This document shows positions 53,124-61,263 of a DNA stretch of 64,000 nucleotides, in pieces. Made by a program: the position numbers and the translations under genes. Numbering within the stretch: the stretch's first letter is position 1; each line of letters begins with the position of its first letter. A model generated the notes under the pieces. It was not told the DNA's origin. It was given only the letters and a program-made list of their open reading frames with translations, and ran no database searches. Source of the DNA: Actinomadura coerulea (GTDB lineage Bacteria; Actinomycetota; Actinomycetes; Streptosporangiales; Streptosporangiaceae); the NCBI RefSeq assembly GCF_014208105.1, contig NZ_JACHMQ010000001.1, positions 4,712,001-4,776,000 on the forward strand, in the 5' to 3' direction.

Positions 53124-55811
53124 GTGTTCATGGGGCGAGACCGCGAGCTCGACCACCTCGCCGGCCTGCTGAGGGACGCCCGCGCCGGGCGGAGCAGGAC
53201 CGTGGTGGTCCAGGGCGAGGCGGGGATCGGCAAGACGGCCCTGGTCGAGCAGGTCGCGGCGGGCGCCGGGGACATGCGGGTCCTCCGCGGGACCGGTGTC
53301 GAGTCCGAGTCCGAGCTGGCGTTCGGCGGGCTGCACCTGATGCTGCACCCCTACGGCGACCGCTTCGGCGAGCTGCCCGAGCAGCAGGCGGCGGCGCTGC
53401 GGTCCGCGTTCGGCCTCGGCTCCGGCCCGGCGGGCGACCGCTTCCTGATCGGCGCGGCCACGCTCACGCTGCTGTCGGAGCTGGCCGCCGACCGCCCGCT
53501 GGTGTGCCTGGTCGACGACGCGCAGTGGCTGGACACCGCGTCGCTGGACGCCCTGCTGTTCGCCGCGCGCAGGCTCGGCGCCGACCCCATCTCCATGATC
53601 TTCACGGCGCGGGACGGCGCCCGCCCCTTCCCCGACCGCGGCCTGGAAGTGCTGCGGCTGACCGGCCTGGACCGCGGCGCCGCGGAGGAACTGGTGGCGG
53701 CGCACGCGCCCGGGCTGACCGTGCCGGTCCGCGAGCGCCTGCTGGACGAGGCGGCCGGCAACCCGCTCGCCCTCATCGAGCTGGGGAACGCCCTGCGGTC
53801 GCGGCCCGCCCGTCCCGCCGGCCCCCTGCCGGTCGGCGGCCGGGTGCAGGAGACGTTCCGGCGCCGCCTCGCCGAGCTGCCGGACGCCACCCGCCGGCTG
53901 CTCCTGGTGGTCGCCGCCGGCGGCACCGCCGACCTCGGCATCGTGCTGCGCGCCGGGGACGCGCTCGGCCTGACGCCCGCCGACCTCGGGCCCGCCGAGG
54001 AGGCCGGACTCGTGGTCCTGGACGGCGGGGAGGTGCGGTTCCGGCACCCGCTCATCCGCGCCGTCACCTACCAGGACGCGGCCCACCACCGGCGGATCGA
54101 CGTCCACGGCGCCCTGGCGGGCGTCCTGCGCGGCGACGAGCACGCCGACCGGCGCGCCTGGCACCTCGCGGCGGCCGCGACCGGCCCCGACGAGGGCGTC
54201 GCCGCCGAGCTCGAACGCGTCGCGCACCGCGCCGAGCTGCGCGGCGGGACGGCCGCCGTCGCCACCGCCTACGAGCGCGCCGCGCGGCTCAGCACCGAGC
54301 CGGAGGGCAAGGCCCGGCGGCTCGTCCACGCGGCGCGGGCCTCCTACGACGCCGGCCGGCCCGACCAGGCGGCCCGCCTCGCCGAGGAGGCCGAGCACCT
54401 CAGCGCCGAGGACGGGGTCGTCGCGGAGGCCACGTTCATCCGCGCCCAGGTCGCCTACGAACGCACGTCGCCCGCCGCGGACGCCGAGCTGGCGCTGCGG
54501 GCGGCGGCGCTCATCGCCGGGAGCGACCCCGAGCAGGCGGTCGCCATGCTGACGGAGGCCGTCTGGGCCGCCCGGGACGCCGGCGCCCACGACCTCGTGC
54601 GGCGCGGCGTCGAGCTGCTCGGGACGGTGCGGCTGCCCGCCGGCTCGCCGAAGGCGCCGGTGACCGCCGGGCTGATCGCCTACGGGCGGCTCGCGGACGG
54701 CGTGCCGGGGGCCGTCCCCCGGATGCGGGCCCTCTTCGAGGCCGCGCGCGGCGGCGAGGTCGAGGACAACGTCGAACTCGTCATCAGCGGTTTCATGGGC
54801 CTGCTCGTGGCCGACGACCGCGGCGCCACCGGGCTGCTGGAGCGGATGGCCGCGCAGGCCAGGACCCGGGGCGCGCTCGGCTGGCTCCCCTACATCCTGG
54901 AGGCCCTCGCGATCGGGCGGGTGCTGCTCGGCGACCTGCGCGGCGCGGACGCGGCGGCGGCCGAGGGCATGTCGCTGGCCGCCGACATCGGCATGGACAC
55001 GCAGGTCACCGCGCTGCGGTGCATCGTGGTGCGGCTGGAGTCGGACGCCGGGCGAAGCCGCGCCCTGGCGGCGGGCGTCCTCAAGCACTCCGACCTGCAC
55101 CCGACCAACACCGCGCTCGCGTCCTGGGGGCTGGGGCTGCTCGACCTCGCCGAGGGGAACGCCGGAGCCGCCCTGGAGCGGCTGCACGCGGTGTGCTCGG
55201 GCCCGGCCCGGCACGACGTGCTGATCCGCGCCGTCCCGGACCACGCGGAGGCGGCGGTGCGCGCCGGGCGCCCGGAGCTGGCCCGCACCCGCCTTCCCGC
55301 GTTCGAGTCGTGGGCGGCGGCCACGTCGAGCACGGCCCTGATCTCCCGCTGCCGCGCCCTGCTCGCCGCGGGGGACGACGCCGGTGAGCACTACCGCACC
55401 GCCCTGGACCTGCACGGCGACCGCGTCTACGACACCGCGCGGACCCGGCTGCTGTACGGGGAGTGGCTGCGCCGGCGGCGGCGCCGCCCCGAGGCCCGGG
55501 AGGAGCTGACCGCGGCGCGGGAGGCGTTCGCCCGGCTCGGCGCCGAGTGCTGGGCCGAGCGCGCCCGCGCGGAGCTGGAGGTCCTCGGGGACCGTCCGGC
55601 GGCCCGGTCCGGGGACGCCGACCCTCTGAAGCGGCTGACCCCGCAGGAGCTCCAGGTCGTGCGGCTCGCCGCCGCCGGGCTCAGCAACCGGGAGATCGGC
55701 GCCCAGCTCTACCTGAGCCCCCGCACGGTCGGGCACCACCTCTACAAGGCGTACCCGAAGATCGGCGTCTCCCGCCGCGTGGAGCTGGCCCGGCTGGTAT
55801 CGGACACATGA
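53124..55811 (+). CDS. LuxR-type LAL transcriptional regulator
   Basis: An 895-residue LAL regulator with an intact Walker A GEAGIGKT (31-38), Walker B-like LVCLVDDAQWLD, a long alpha-helical repeat region, and a C-terminal LuxR helix-turn-helix (LTPQELQVVRLAAAG, SNREIGAQLYLSPRTVGHHL). Compare the 41500-44265 paralogue, where the Walker lysine is replaced. GTG at 53124 has no ribosome site; TAGTGT ends 6 bases before it, so a leaderless transcript is possible. It lies upstream of, and in the same direction as, the SDR gene at 55976, its most likely target. Confidence 0.93.
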   Translation: MFMGRDRELDHLAGLLRDARAGRSRTVVVQGEAGIGKTALVEQVAAGAGDMRVLRGTGVESESELAFGGLHLMLHPYGDRFGELPEQQAAALRSAFGLGSGPAGDRFLIGAATLTLLSELAADRPLVCLVDDAQWLDTASLDALLFAARRLGADPISMIFTARDGARPFPDRGLEVLRLTGLDRGAAEELVAAHAPGLTVPVRERLLDEAAGNPLALIELGNALRSRPARPAGPLPVGGRVQETFRRRLAELPDATRRLLLVVAAGGTADLGIVLRAGDALGLTPADLGPAEEAGLVVLDGGEVRFRHPLIRAVTYQDAAHHRRIDVHGALAGVLRGDEHADRRAWHLAAAATGPDEGVAAELERVAHRAELRGGTAAVATAYERAARLSTEPEGKARRLVHAARASYDAGRPDQAARLAEEAEHLSAEDGVVAEATFIRAQVAYERTSPAADAELALRAAALIAGSDPEQAVAMLTEAVWAARDAGAHDLVRRGVELLGTVRLPAGSPKAPVTAGLIAYGRLADGVPGAVPRMRALFEAARGGEVEDNVELVISGFMGLLVADDRGATGLLERMAAQARTRGALGWLPYILEALAIGRVLLGDLRGADAAAAEGMSLAADIGMDTQVTALRCIVVRLESDAGRSRALAAGVLKHSDLHPTNTALASWGLGLLDLAEGNAGAALERLHAVCSGPARHDVLIRAVPDHAEAAVRAGRPELARTRLPAFESWAAATSSTALISRCRALLAAGDDAGEHYRTALDLHGDRVYDTARTRLLYGEWLRRRRRRPEAREELTAAREAFARLGAECWAERARAELEVLGDRPAARSGDADPLKRLTPQELQVVRLAAAGLSNREIGAQLYLSPRTVGHHLYKAYPKIGVSRRVELARLVSDT

Positions 55812-55975
55812 CTTAGGCCTTCCGCCGCACCTGCCGGGCCCGCCTGCCCCGCAGCCCGTCCGCGCCCCGTGCGCCCCCGCCGGCCTGCGCCGTTGAACAC
55901 CCGTTCGATGACCGATGCGGGCCTACCGGCCGCGCTCGTAGCGTCGTGGCCACCTCGAACGAACGGAGAACCACG

Positions 55976-56725
55976 ATGCTTCTGGAGAACAAGACCGCGG
56001 TCGTCTACGGCGGAGGCGGCAGCATCGGCGGCGCCATGGCGCGCGCCTTCGCGGCGGAGGGCGCGCGGGTGTTCCTCGCCGGCCGCACCCCCGCCAAGCT
56101 CGACGCCGTCGCGGAGGAGATCCGGACCGCGGGCGGCCTCGCCGAGACGGCCCGCGTGGACGCCCTGGACGAGGACGCCGTGAACGGCTGGGTCGACTCG
56201 GTCGTGGAGACGGCCGGCAGCATCGACGTGTCGGTCAACCTCATCTCCCAGGACGCGCTGTTCCGGCCCATGATCGAGATGCCGGCGGCGGACTTCGGCC
56301 GGGCCATGGAAAAGATCGCGCGCTCGTTCCTGGTGACCACCCGGGCCGCCGCGCGGCACATGGTCAAGCAGGGCTCGGGCGTGATCCTGCACTTCGGCGG
56401 CTCCGACGCCACCAACAGCATCCCCGGCATCGGGACGGTGCAGATCGGGTGCGACATGGTCGAGGCGATGCGCCGCCAGTGGGCGTGCGAGCTCGGGCCG
56501 CACTCGGTCCGCGTCCTGTCGATGCGGACCGGCGGCGTCCCCGAGTCCATGCCGGACATCCCGGACATGGAGCCGGTCAAGCAGCAGATGGTGGACGCCA
56601 CCCTGCTCAAGCGGGCCGCGACGCTCGCCGACGTCGGCCGCGTCGCCGCCTTCCTGGCCTCCGACCACGCCGCCAGCCTGACCTCCACGCAGGTCAACAT
56701 CTCCGCCGGCGCCCTGGTCGACTGA
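55976..56725 (+). CDS. SDR-fold protein lacking the catalytic Tyr-Lys pair
   Basis: This 249-residue SDR-like protein begins VVYGGGGSIGGAMARAF, a cofactor loop, and ends LTSTQVNISAGALVD. Where YxxxK is expected it reads GIGTVQIGCDMVEAMRRQWA, with neither tyrosine nor lysine; the serine region is HFGGSDATNS. It is probably not a normal oxidoreductase; it may bind a nucleotide for sensing or scaffolding. I start at the ATG at 55976, with CGGAG eight bases upstream, rather than the GTG at 55946. It follows the LAL gene by 164 bases. Confidence 0.85.
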   Translation: MLLENKTAVVYGGGGSIGGAMARAFAAEGARVFLAGRTPAKLDAVAEEIRTAGGLAETARVDALDEDAVNGWVDSVVETAGSIDVSVNLISQDALFRPMIEMPAADFGRAMEKIARSFLVTTRAAARHMVKQGSGVILHFGGSDATNSIPGIGTVQIGCDMVEAMRRQWACELGPHSVRVLSMRTGGVPESMPDIPDMEPVKQQMVDATLLKRAATLADVGRVAAFLASDHAASLTSTQVNISAGALVD

Positions 56726-56866
56726 CGCGGGGACCGTCCTCACGCCGTCCGGCCCGATCCCCGCGAACCGCGCACGGGTGGACGGCCTGCCCCTGCCTCA
56801 GGGGCAGCAGGCCGGGCTCCCGGTGGTCCTTCACGGCGATGGCGCGGAAGCCCAGGTAGTCGCCGG

Positions 56867-57331
56867 TCAGGCGGTCGGGCCCTGGCCGTCTTTGTGGAGG
56901 GCCTCGGCGATGGCGTCCTGCCAGCCCTCCAGGAAGGCGGGGTAGCCGTCGGCGAAACGGCGCAGGTGGGCGGCTCCGTCGCCGGACAGTGCGGTGAGCT
57001 CGTAGGTGACGGTCACGTCGCTGTGGCCGCCGGCCCGCTCCAGGACGACGGAGACCGTTCCCGCACTGACGCCCGGGGTGACGCGCGCGTAGCGGATGCG
57101 CCGCCCGGGGGTCGCGTCCACGACGATCCAGGTGGTGGTCTGGCCGTGCTCGCGGTCGGGTGTCCGGAAGACCGTCCCGGGCTCGGCGTCGTCGGCGACG
57201 GGAGCGGGGAAGGACGGCTCCCAGTGCGACGCCCACCGCCGCTCGCCCTGCGCCGTGAACAGGGGGAACGCCTCGCCGGGAGGCAGCGCCACCGTCAGGC
57301 GGCCGGTGAGCCGGTGCCGGGCGCCGGTCAT
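56867..57331 (-). CDS. SRPBCC family protein
   Basis: A 154-residue START-like domain (LTVALPPGEAFPLFTAQGER, TTWIVVDATPGRRIRYARV, and a C-terminal helix GYPAFLEGWQDAIAEAL). The family binds hydrophobic ligands; no enzyme activity can be assigned. Its ATG overlaps the stop of the small gene before it (ATGA at 57328-57331), so the two are translated together. Confidence 0.83.
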   Translation of the reverse strand: MTGARHRLTGRLTVALPPGEAFPLFTAQGERRWASHWEPSFPAPVADDAEPGTVFRTPDREHGQTTTWIVVDATPGRRIRYARVTPGVSAGTVSVVLERAGGHSDVTVTYELTALSGDGAAHLRRFADGYPAFLEGWQDAIAEALHKDGQGPTA

Positions 57332-57573
57332 CGCGTCTCCTCCAGGGTGTGCGCGTCCGCCGCGGTCAGCGTCAGGCCGTAGACGTCCTTGAGCTGCTCG
57401 ATCTTGGCGAGCGTCTCCGGTGAGAAGGGGATCTTCCCCTCGAAGGCGTGCAGGGCGATGCCTTCGACCAGGTCGCCCAGGGACAGGTCGAGGTACTCGG
57501 CCAGCGCCTTGAGGACCTTGAGCACGTTGCGTTCGATCCGCACGCCGGTCTGCACCCGCTCAATTTTTACCAT
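57328..57573 (-). CDS. small conserved-looking protein, possibly DNA-binding
   Basis: A small protein of 81 residues, largely helical, with a basic N-terminus (KIERVQTGVRIERNVLKVLK) that could form a ribbon-helix-helix arm, and a Leu-rich helix AEYLDLSLGDLVEGIALHAF. No enzyme motif is present. Three 8-bp repeats cover its start codon (57566-57589), which fits an autoregulated DNA-binding protein. It is the first gene of a two-gene operon with the SRPBCC gene. The function is inferred only. Confidence 0.7.
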   Translation of the reverse strand: MVKIERVQTGVRIERNVLKVLKALAEYLDLSLGDLVEGIALHAFEGKIPFSPETLAKIEQLKDVYGLTLTAADAHTLEETR

Positions 57574-57589
57574 GGTACCAAGTTACCAA
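57566..57589 (-). repeat. three tandem 8-bp repeats over the start codon
   Basis: Read leftward, the units are TTGGTAAC, TTGGTACC and ATGGTAAA, in direct succession, the last carrying the ATG. They also contain the overlapping palindromes GGTACC and TACCATGGTA. The 8-bp spacing and the position suggest an operator, perhaps for the small protein itself. Confidence 0.5.
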
Positions 57590-57686
57590 CTTTCGTCCCG
57601 GCGTGGGTGGCCATGCCCGGACGATCACCTCTACCTTGGACGATCACGCATTCTTCGGACGTGGCGGACGGAAGGGGTGGAGCGGC

Positions 57687-58520
57687 ATGCCGGAACCTTC
57701 GGCCGCCTCAGGCGAAGAGCCACCGACGGACGAGCGGCCAGAGGCGGAGGAGCGACCGGGGGCCGACGCCGGTCGGCGGAGCCGGCTGTGGTGGGCGGCA
57801 TGGCTCGTCCCGGGTTACGCGATCTCCTACGGGCTCGTGCTTCCGGCCCTCGGCGACCGCTTCTGGTGGCTCGGGATCCCCGGGATGGTCGGACTCGCGT
57901 GCGTGGTGCTCATAGCGCTGAACGTGCTGCTCGAAGGGCCGTTCCGCGGCGCCGTCCCTTACGCCACGGACGGGACCGACCGCCGTGGCCCGGTGAGGCA
58001 CCACTGCAAGGTCCTGGTCGGGCGCTACCTCCTGCTGGTGGCGGTCGGCGTCCCGATGGTGGTCGTGCCGCTCGCCGTGGACGTCCGCTACCTCTACCCG
58101 TTCGTCGGCACGGGGCTGATGGCGCTGCTGCTGGGGACGAGGTTCTGGCTCCCCCAGATCCTCGCCCTGCGCAAATGCGCCCGGGTGCTGAAGGTCTACG
58201 ACTTCGAGTTCCGCTCCCCCGTGAAGAAGTCGAACCTGCGCGGCAACGGGGTGCGGTCCCTGACCCTGGGCGCCGGCGACTCTCCGCGCATGTCGGCCCG
58301 GGAGCCGCTGTGCTCCGACCGCTGGCCCAGAGGGATCGAGCACGGAGTGTGGTTCGCCGGGGACGACCCCTTCGGCGGGGTGCTCCTCGTCCCGGACACG
58401 GGTGAGCTGATGTGCATGCAGCCGGAGAACTGGGCGGCGCAGGACAAGGCCCGGCGGCAGGCCGCGCACAAGCGCCGCGAGAGGGCCCGCCAGGCGGGTC
58501 TGGCGCGCAAGTCGATCTAG
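57687..58520 (+). CDS. membrane protein of unknown function
   Basis: This 277-residue protein has an acidic Pro/Glu-rich N-terminus (1-35), about four membrane helices (for example LWWAAWLVPGYAISYGLVL and FVGTGLMALLLGTRFWL), and a soluble C-terminal part from about 170 to the end, with an Arg/Lys-rich tail. I start at the ATG at 57687, after AAGGGGTGGAG; an upstream extension to 57603 is less likely. It is not a family I can name. It is convergent with the oxidoreductase gene, 12 bases away. Confidence 0.75.
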   Translation: MPEPSAASGEEPPTDERPEAEERPGADAGRRSRLWWAAWLVPGYAISYGLVLPALGDRFWWLGIPGMVGLACVVLIALNVLLEGPFRGAVPYATDGTDRRGPVRHHCKVLVGRYLLLVAVGVPMVVVPLAVDVRYLYPFVGTGLMALLLGTRFWLPQILALRKCARVLKVYDFEFRSPVKKSNLRGNGVRSLTLGAGDSPRMSAREPLCSDRWPRGIEHGVWFAGDDPFGGVLLVPDTGELMCMQPENWAAQDKARRQAAHKRRERARQAGLARKSI

Positions 58521-58532
58521 CCGCCGGGACGG

Positions 58533-59453
58533 CTAGGGGGTGATGACGAGCTTGCCGCGCGTGTGCCCGGTGCGGCTGGCGTCGAAGGCCTCGCCCACCT
58601 TCTCCAGCGGGTACGTCCCGGCGACCTCCACCGTGAGCGCGCCGCGGTCCGCCATGGCCGCGAGCTCCGCCAGCTTCGCGCCGCTCGGGCGGACCCAGAT
58701 CCAGTGGCCGCCGTGCTGGTCGACGGTGTTGTCGGCGACCGACACGTGCCGCCCGCCCTCGGCCAGGACGGCGAGGGTGGTGTCGAGCTGGCCGCCCACG
58801 AAGTCGGCGACGGCGGTCACCCCGTCGGGCGCCAGCTCGCGGACGCGCTCGACCAGGCCGTCCCCGTAGGCGACGGGCTCGGCGCCGAGGCCGCGCAGGA
58901 ACTCGTGGTTCTCCTCGGAGGCCGTGCCGATCACGCGGGCGCCGCGGTCCCGGGCGATCTGGACCCCCAGGCTCCCCACGCCGCCGGACGCCGCGTGGAT
59001 GAGCAGGACGTCGCCCTGCCCGACCTCGAGCCGGTCCAGGGAACGCTGCGCGGTCATTCCGACGAGCGGCAGCCCGCCGGCCTGGTTCCAGTCGAGCGAC
59101 GCGGGCTTGCGCGCCACGTCGTCCGCCGCGACCGCGACGTACTGGGCGAACGTCCCGGCGCCGACGACGTCCTTGCGCGCGTAGGACATGACCTCGTCGC
59201 CGTCCACGAAATCCGGGGTGTCGGGGCCTCTCCCCCGCACCACCCCGGCGACGTCCCAGCCGGGGATTACGGGGAACATCGCGTCCATCATCCCGTCCAG
59301 GCCACCCGTCATGACCTTCCAGTCGACGGGGTTGACCCCCGCCGCGCGGACCTCGATCAGGACCTGTCCCGGGCCGACCTTCGGATCCGGGACCCTTCCG
59401 ACCTTCAGCCGGGAGTTGTCGCTGGCATAGGAGTCATAGGTGACGGCGCGCAT
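58533..59453 (-). CDS. NADP-dependent quinone oxidoreductase-like MDR protein
   Basis: A medium-chain reductase of 306 residues without zinc ligands. A GroES-like N-terminal domain (AAGVNPVDWKVM) is followed by a Rossmann domain with HAASGGVGSLGVQIA and a C-terminal strand GKLVITP. Family members reduce quinones, enones or similar electrophiles with NADPH. The ATG at 59453 gives the usual N-terminus MRAVTYDSYA; a longer start at 59501 would run over operator-like repeats. It is divergent from the VOC-ArsR operon and may share its control. Confidence 0.9.
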   Translation of the reverse strand: MRAVTYDSYASDNSRLKVGRVPDPKVGPGQVLIEVRAAGVNPVDWKVMTGGLDGMMDAMFPVIPGWDVAGVVRGRGPDTPDFVDGDEVMSYARKDVVGAGTFAQYVAVAADDVARKPASLDWNQAGGLPLVGMTAQRSLDRLEVGQGDVLLIHAASGGVGSLGVQIARDRGARVIGTASEENHEFLRGLGAEPVAYGDGLVERVRELAPDGVTAVADFVGGQLDTTLAVLAEGGRHVSVADNTVDQHGGHWIWVRPSGAKLAELAAMADRGALTVEVAGTYPLEKVGEAFDASRTGHTRGKLVITP

Positions 59454-59501
59454 GCCCTCAGCCTGCCACCCGGCCCGCCCGGCAAACATCGCCGCCGACA
59501 C

Positions 59502-59549
59502 GTAGGGAATCTCCTACATTTGACAGGTAGGCAACCCCCTACCTATCTT
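59502..59549 (+). promoter_or_regulatory. ArsR-type operators with promoter; leaderless start
   Basis: Two 16-bp inverted repeats with the same layout, GTAGG-N6-CCTAC, lie at 59502-59517 and 59527-59542, starts 25 bp apart. A near-consensus promoter is interleaved: TTGACA at 59520-59525 and TATCTT at 59544-59549, 18-bp spacer, with the second repeat filling the spacer. The ATG of the VOC gene follows the -10 box by 7 bases, so transcription probably begins at or next to the start codon. The ArsR protein of this operon is the obvious repressor. Confidence 0.8.
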
Positions 59550-59556
59550 CGGGCGC

Positions 59557-59916
59557 ATGAACATCACACATGTGCGGCTGCTCACCGTGCCGGTCTCCGA
59601 CCAGGACGCGGCCAAGGACTTCTACGCGGCCAAGCTCGGCTTCGAGGTCGTGGTGGACCGCTCCATGGGCCCGATGCGCTGGCTCCAGATGGCGCCCAAG
59701 GGCGCGGAGACGAACATCGTCCTCGCGGACCGCGTGCCCGGCGCGGCGCCCGGCAGCGTGCACGGGCTGATGCTGGAGACGACCGACCTCGACGCGGACT
59801 GCGAGCGCCTGCGCGGCGCCGGGGTGCGGGTCGAGGGCCCGCAGGACCTCCCCTGGGGACGGCAGGCCACGCTGACCGACCCCGACGGCAACGGCATCGT
59901 GCTGGCCGCGCGGTGA
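59557..59916 (+). CDS. VOC family protein
   Basis: A single VOC domain of 119 residues with a helix QDAAKDFYAAKLGFEVVVD and a C-terminal LTDPDGNGIVLAAR. It is first in an ArsR-controlled operon with an ABC exporter, suggesting it binds or detoxifies the exporter's substrate. The transcript appears leaderless. Its stop overlaps the arsR-family GTG start (GTGA). Confidence 0.9.
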   Translation: MNITHVRLLTVPVSDQDAAKDFYAAKLGFEVVVDRSMGPMRWLQMAPKGAETNIVLADRVPGAAPGSVHGLMLETTDLDADCERLRGAGVRVEGPQDLPWGRQATLTDPDGNGIVLAAR

Positions 59917-60224
59917 CGGCGGACGTCTTCGCGGCCCTCGCCAGCCCCGTCCGGCGGGAGCTCACCGCCCTCCTGCTGGACGGGCCGCGCCCTGTCAACG
60001 ACCTCGCGGCGCACTTCGCGATGAGCCGCCCGAGCGTCTCCGAGCACCTCAAGGTGCTGCGCGACGCCGGGCTGGTCAGCGAGCGGCGCGACGGCCGGCG
60101 GCGCCTCTACAGCCTGGAGCCCGCGCCCCTGCGGGAACTCTCGCAGTGGCTCACCCCGTACGAGCGGTTCTGGCGGGAGAAGCTCTCCAACCTGCGCGAC
60201 CTGCTCGACGAGGAGGACCTGTGA
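59913..60224 (+). CDS. ArsR family transcriptional regulator
   Basis: This 103-residue winged-helix protein has SRPSVSEHLKVLRDAGLV as recognition helix and RDGRRRLYSLEP as wing. The helix-5 sequence is SQWLTPYERFWREKL, with no Cys-x-Cys metal site, so it likely senses an organic ligand or works through protein partners rather than metal ions. The GTG start overlaps the VOC stop, and its own stop overlaps the ABC ATPase start. It probably represses the operon via the GTAGG-N6-CCTAC repeats. Confidence 0.93.
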   Translation: MTADVFAALASPVRRELTALLLDGPRPVNDLAAHFAMSRPSVSEHLKVLRDAGLVSERRDGRRRLYSLEPAPLRELSQWLTPYERFWREKLSNLRDLLDEEDL

Positions 60225-61165
60225 CCCCCGTCGTCGAGGCGTCCGGGCTGGTCAAGCGGTTCGGGGACGTGCGGGCCCTCGACGGGCTCGACCTCGTCGC
60301 CGAGCCGGGCCGGGTCGTCGCGCTGCTCGGCCCGAACGGCGCCGGCAAGACGACGTTCGTCCGCGCGGTTGCGACGCTCGTCCGGCCCGACGGCGGCACC
60401 CTGCGCGTGGACGGCGTCGACGCGGCCCGCGAACCGGGCCGGGTGCGGCGGCTCATCGGCCTGGCCGGCCAGTACGCGGCCGTCGAGGCGGCGATGACCG
60501 GGCGGGAGAACCTGGAGATGGTCGCGCGGCTGTTCGGCCAGAACCGCCGGACCGCCCGCGCGAGCGCCGCCGCGGTGCTGGAACGGCTGTCCCTGGCCGA
60601 GGTGGCCGACCGCCTCGTCCGCACCTACTCGGGCGGGACGCGCCGCCGCCTGGACCTCGGTGCGAGCCTGGTCGGCGCGCCCCGGCTCCTGCTGCTGGAC
60701 GAGCCCACCACCGGCCTCGACCCGCGCGGCCGCATCGAGCTGTGGGACGCCATCGGCGACCTGGTCGCGGACGGCGCGAACGTCCTGCTCACCACCCAGT
60801 ACCTGGACGAGGCCGACCGCCTCGCCGACCGCGTCGTGATCATCGACCGGGGCCGGGTGGCGGCCGAGGGCACGCCCCGGGAGCTGAAGTCGCGGATCGG
60901 CGGCGACCTGGTCGAGGTCCACGTCCGCGACCGCGCCGCGCTGGCGTCCGCCGCCCGCGCCCTGGAGCCGATCGCCCCCGTCCACGCCGACCCGCCGTCC
61001 CTCCTGGTGACCATGCCCGCCGGCAACGGGCCCGACGACCTGCTGAGAGCCGTCCGGGCCCTGGCCGACCACCACGTCCCCGTCGAGGACGTCACCCTGC
61101 GCCGCCCCACCCTCGACGAGGTCTTCCTGACCCTCACCACCACCCCGGACAGGACCCCCGCATGA
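60221..61165 (+). CDS. DrrA-type ABC exporter ATP-binding protein
   Basis: A 314-residue ATPase with Walker A GPNGAGKTT, the signature YSGGTRRRLDLG, Walker B LLLLDEPTTGLDPRGR, and the C-terminal DrrA-like domain found in daunorubicin-type exporters. The signature begins YSGG rather than LSGG, as is usual in this class. GTG at 60221 overlaps the arsR stop. It pairs with the permease at 61254-62048 to export a hydrophobic compound, which may also be the inducer of ArsR. Confidence 0.93.
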   Translation: MTPVVEASGLVKRFGDVRALDGLDLVAEPGRVVALLGPNGAGKTTFVRAVATLVRPDGGTLRVDGVDAAREPGRVRRLIGLAGQYAAVEAAMTGRENLEMVARLFGQNRRTARASAAAVLERLSLAEVADRLVRTYSGGTRRRLDLGASLVGAPRLLLLDEPTTGLDPRGRIELWDAIGDLVADGANVLLTTQYLDEADRLADRVVIIDRGRVAAEGTPRELKSRIGGDLVEVHVRDRAALASAARALEPIAPVHADPPSLLVTMPAGNGPDDLLRAVRALADHHVPVEDVTLRRPTLDEVFLTLTTTPDRTPA

Positions 61166-61263
61166 ACGCGACCGCCGCACTGTGCGAGGCCCCCTTCAGG
61201 GCTGCCCCCTACCGGGACGGCGGGGACGGCCGGCGCGGAGAACGGAGTCAGCCATGGCCGTGA
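61162..61263 (+). CDS. possible 33-residue overlapping mini-ORF
   Basis: An ATG that overlaps the ATPase stop (ATGA) opens a 33-codon frame, starting NATAALCEAPFRAAPYRDGG, which ends at 61263, 7 bases beyond the permease ATG in another frame. Ribosomes finishing it would be placed at the permease start, so it may be a coupling leader. It may equally be the decayed original start of the permease. It has no similarity I recognise. Confidence 0.3.
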   Translation: MNATAALCEAPFRAAPYRDGGDGRRGERSQPWP

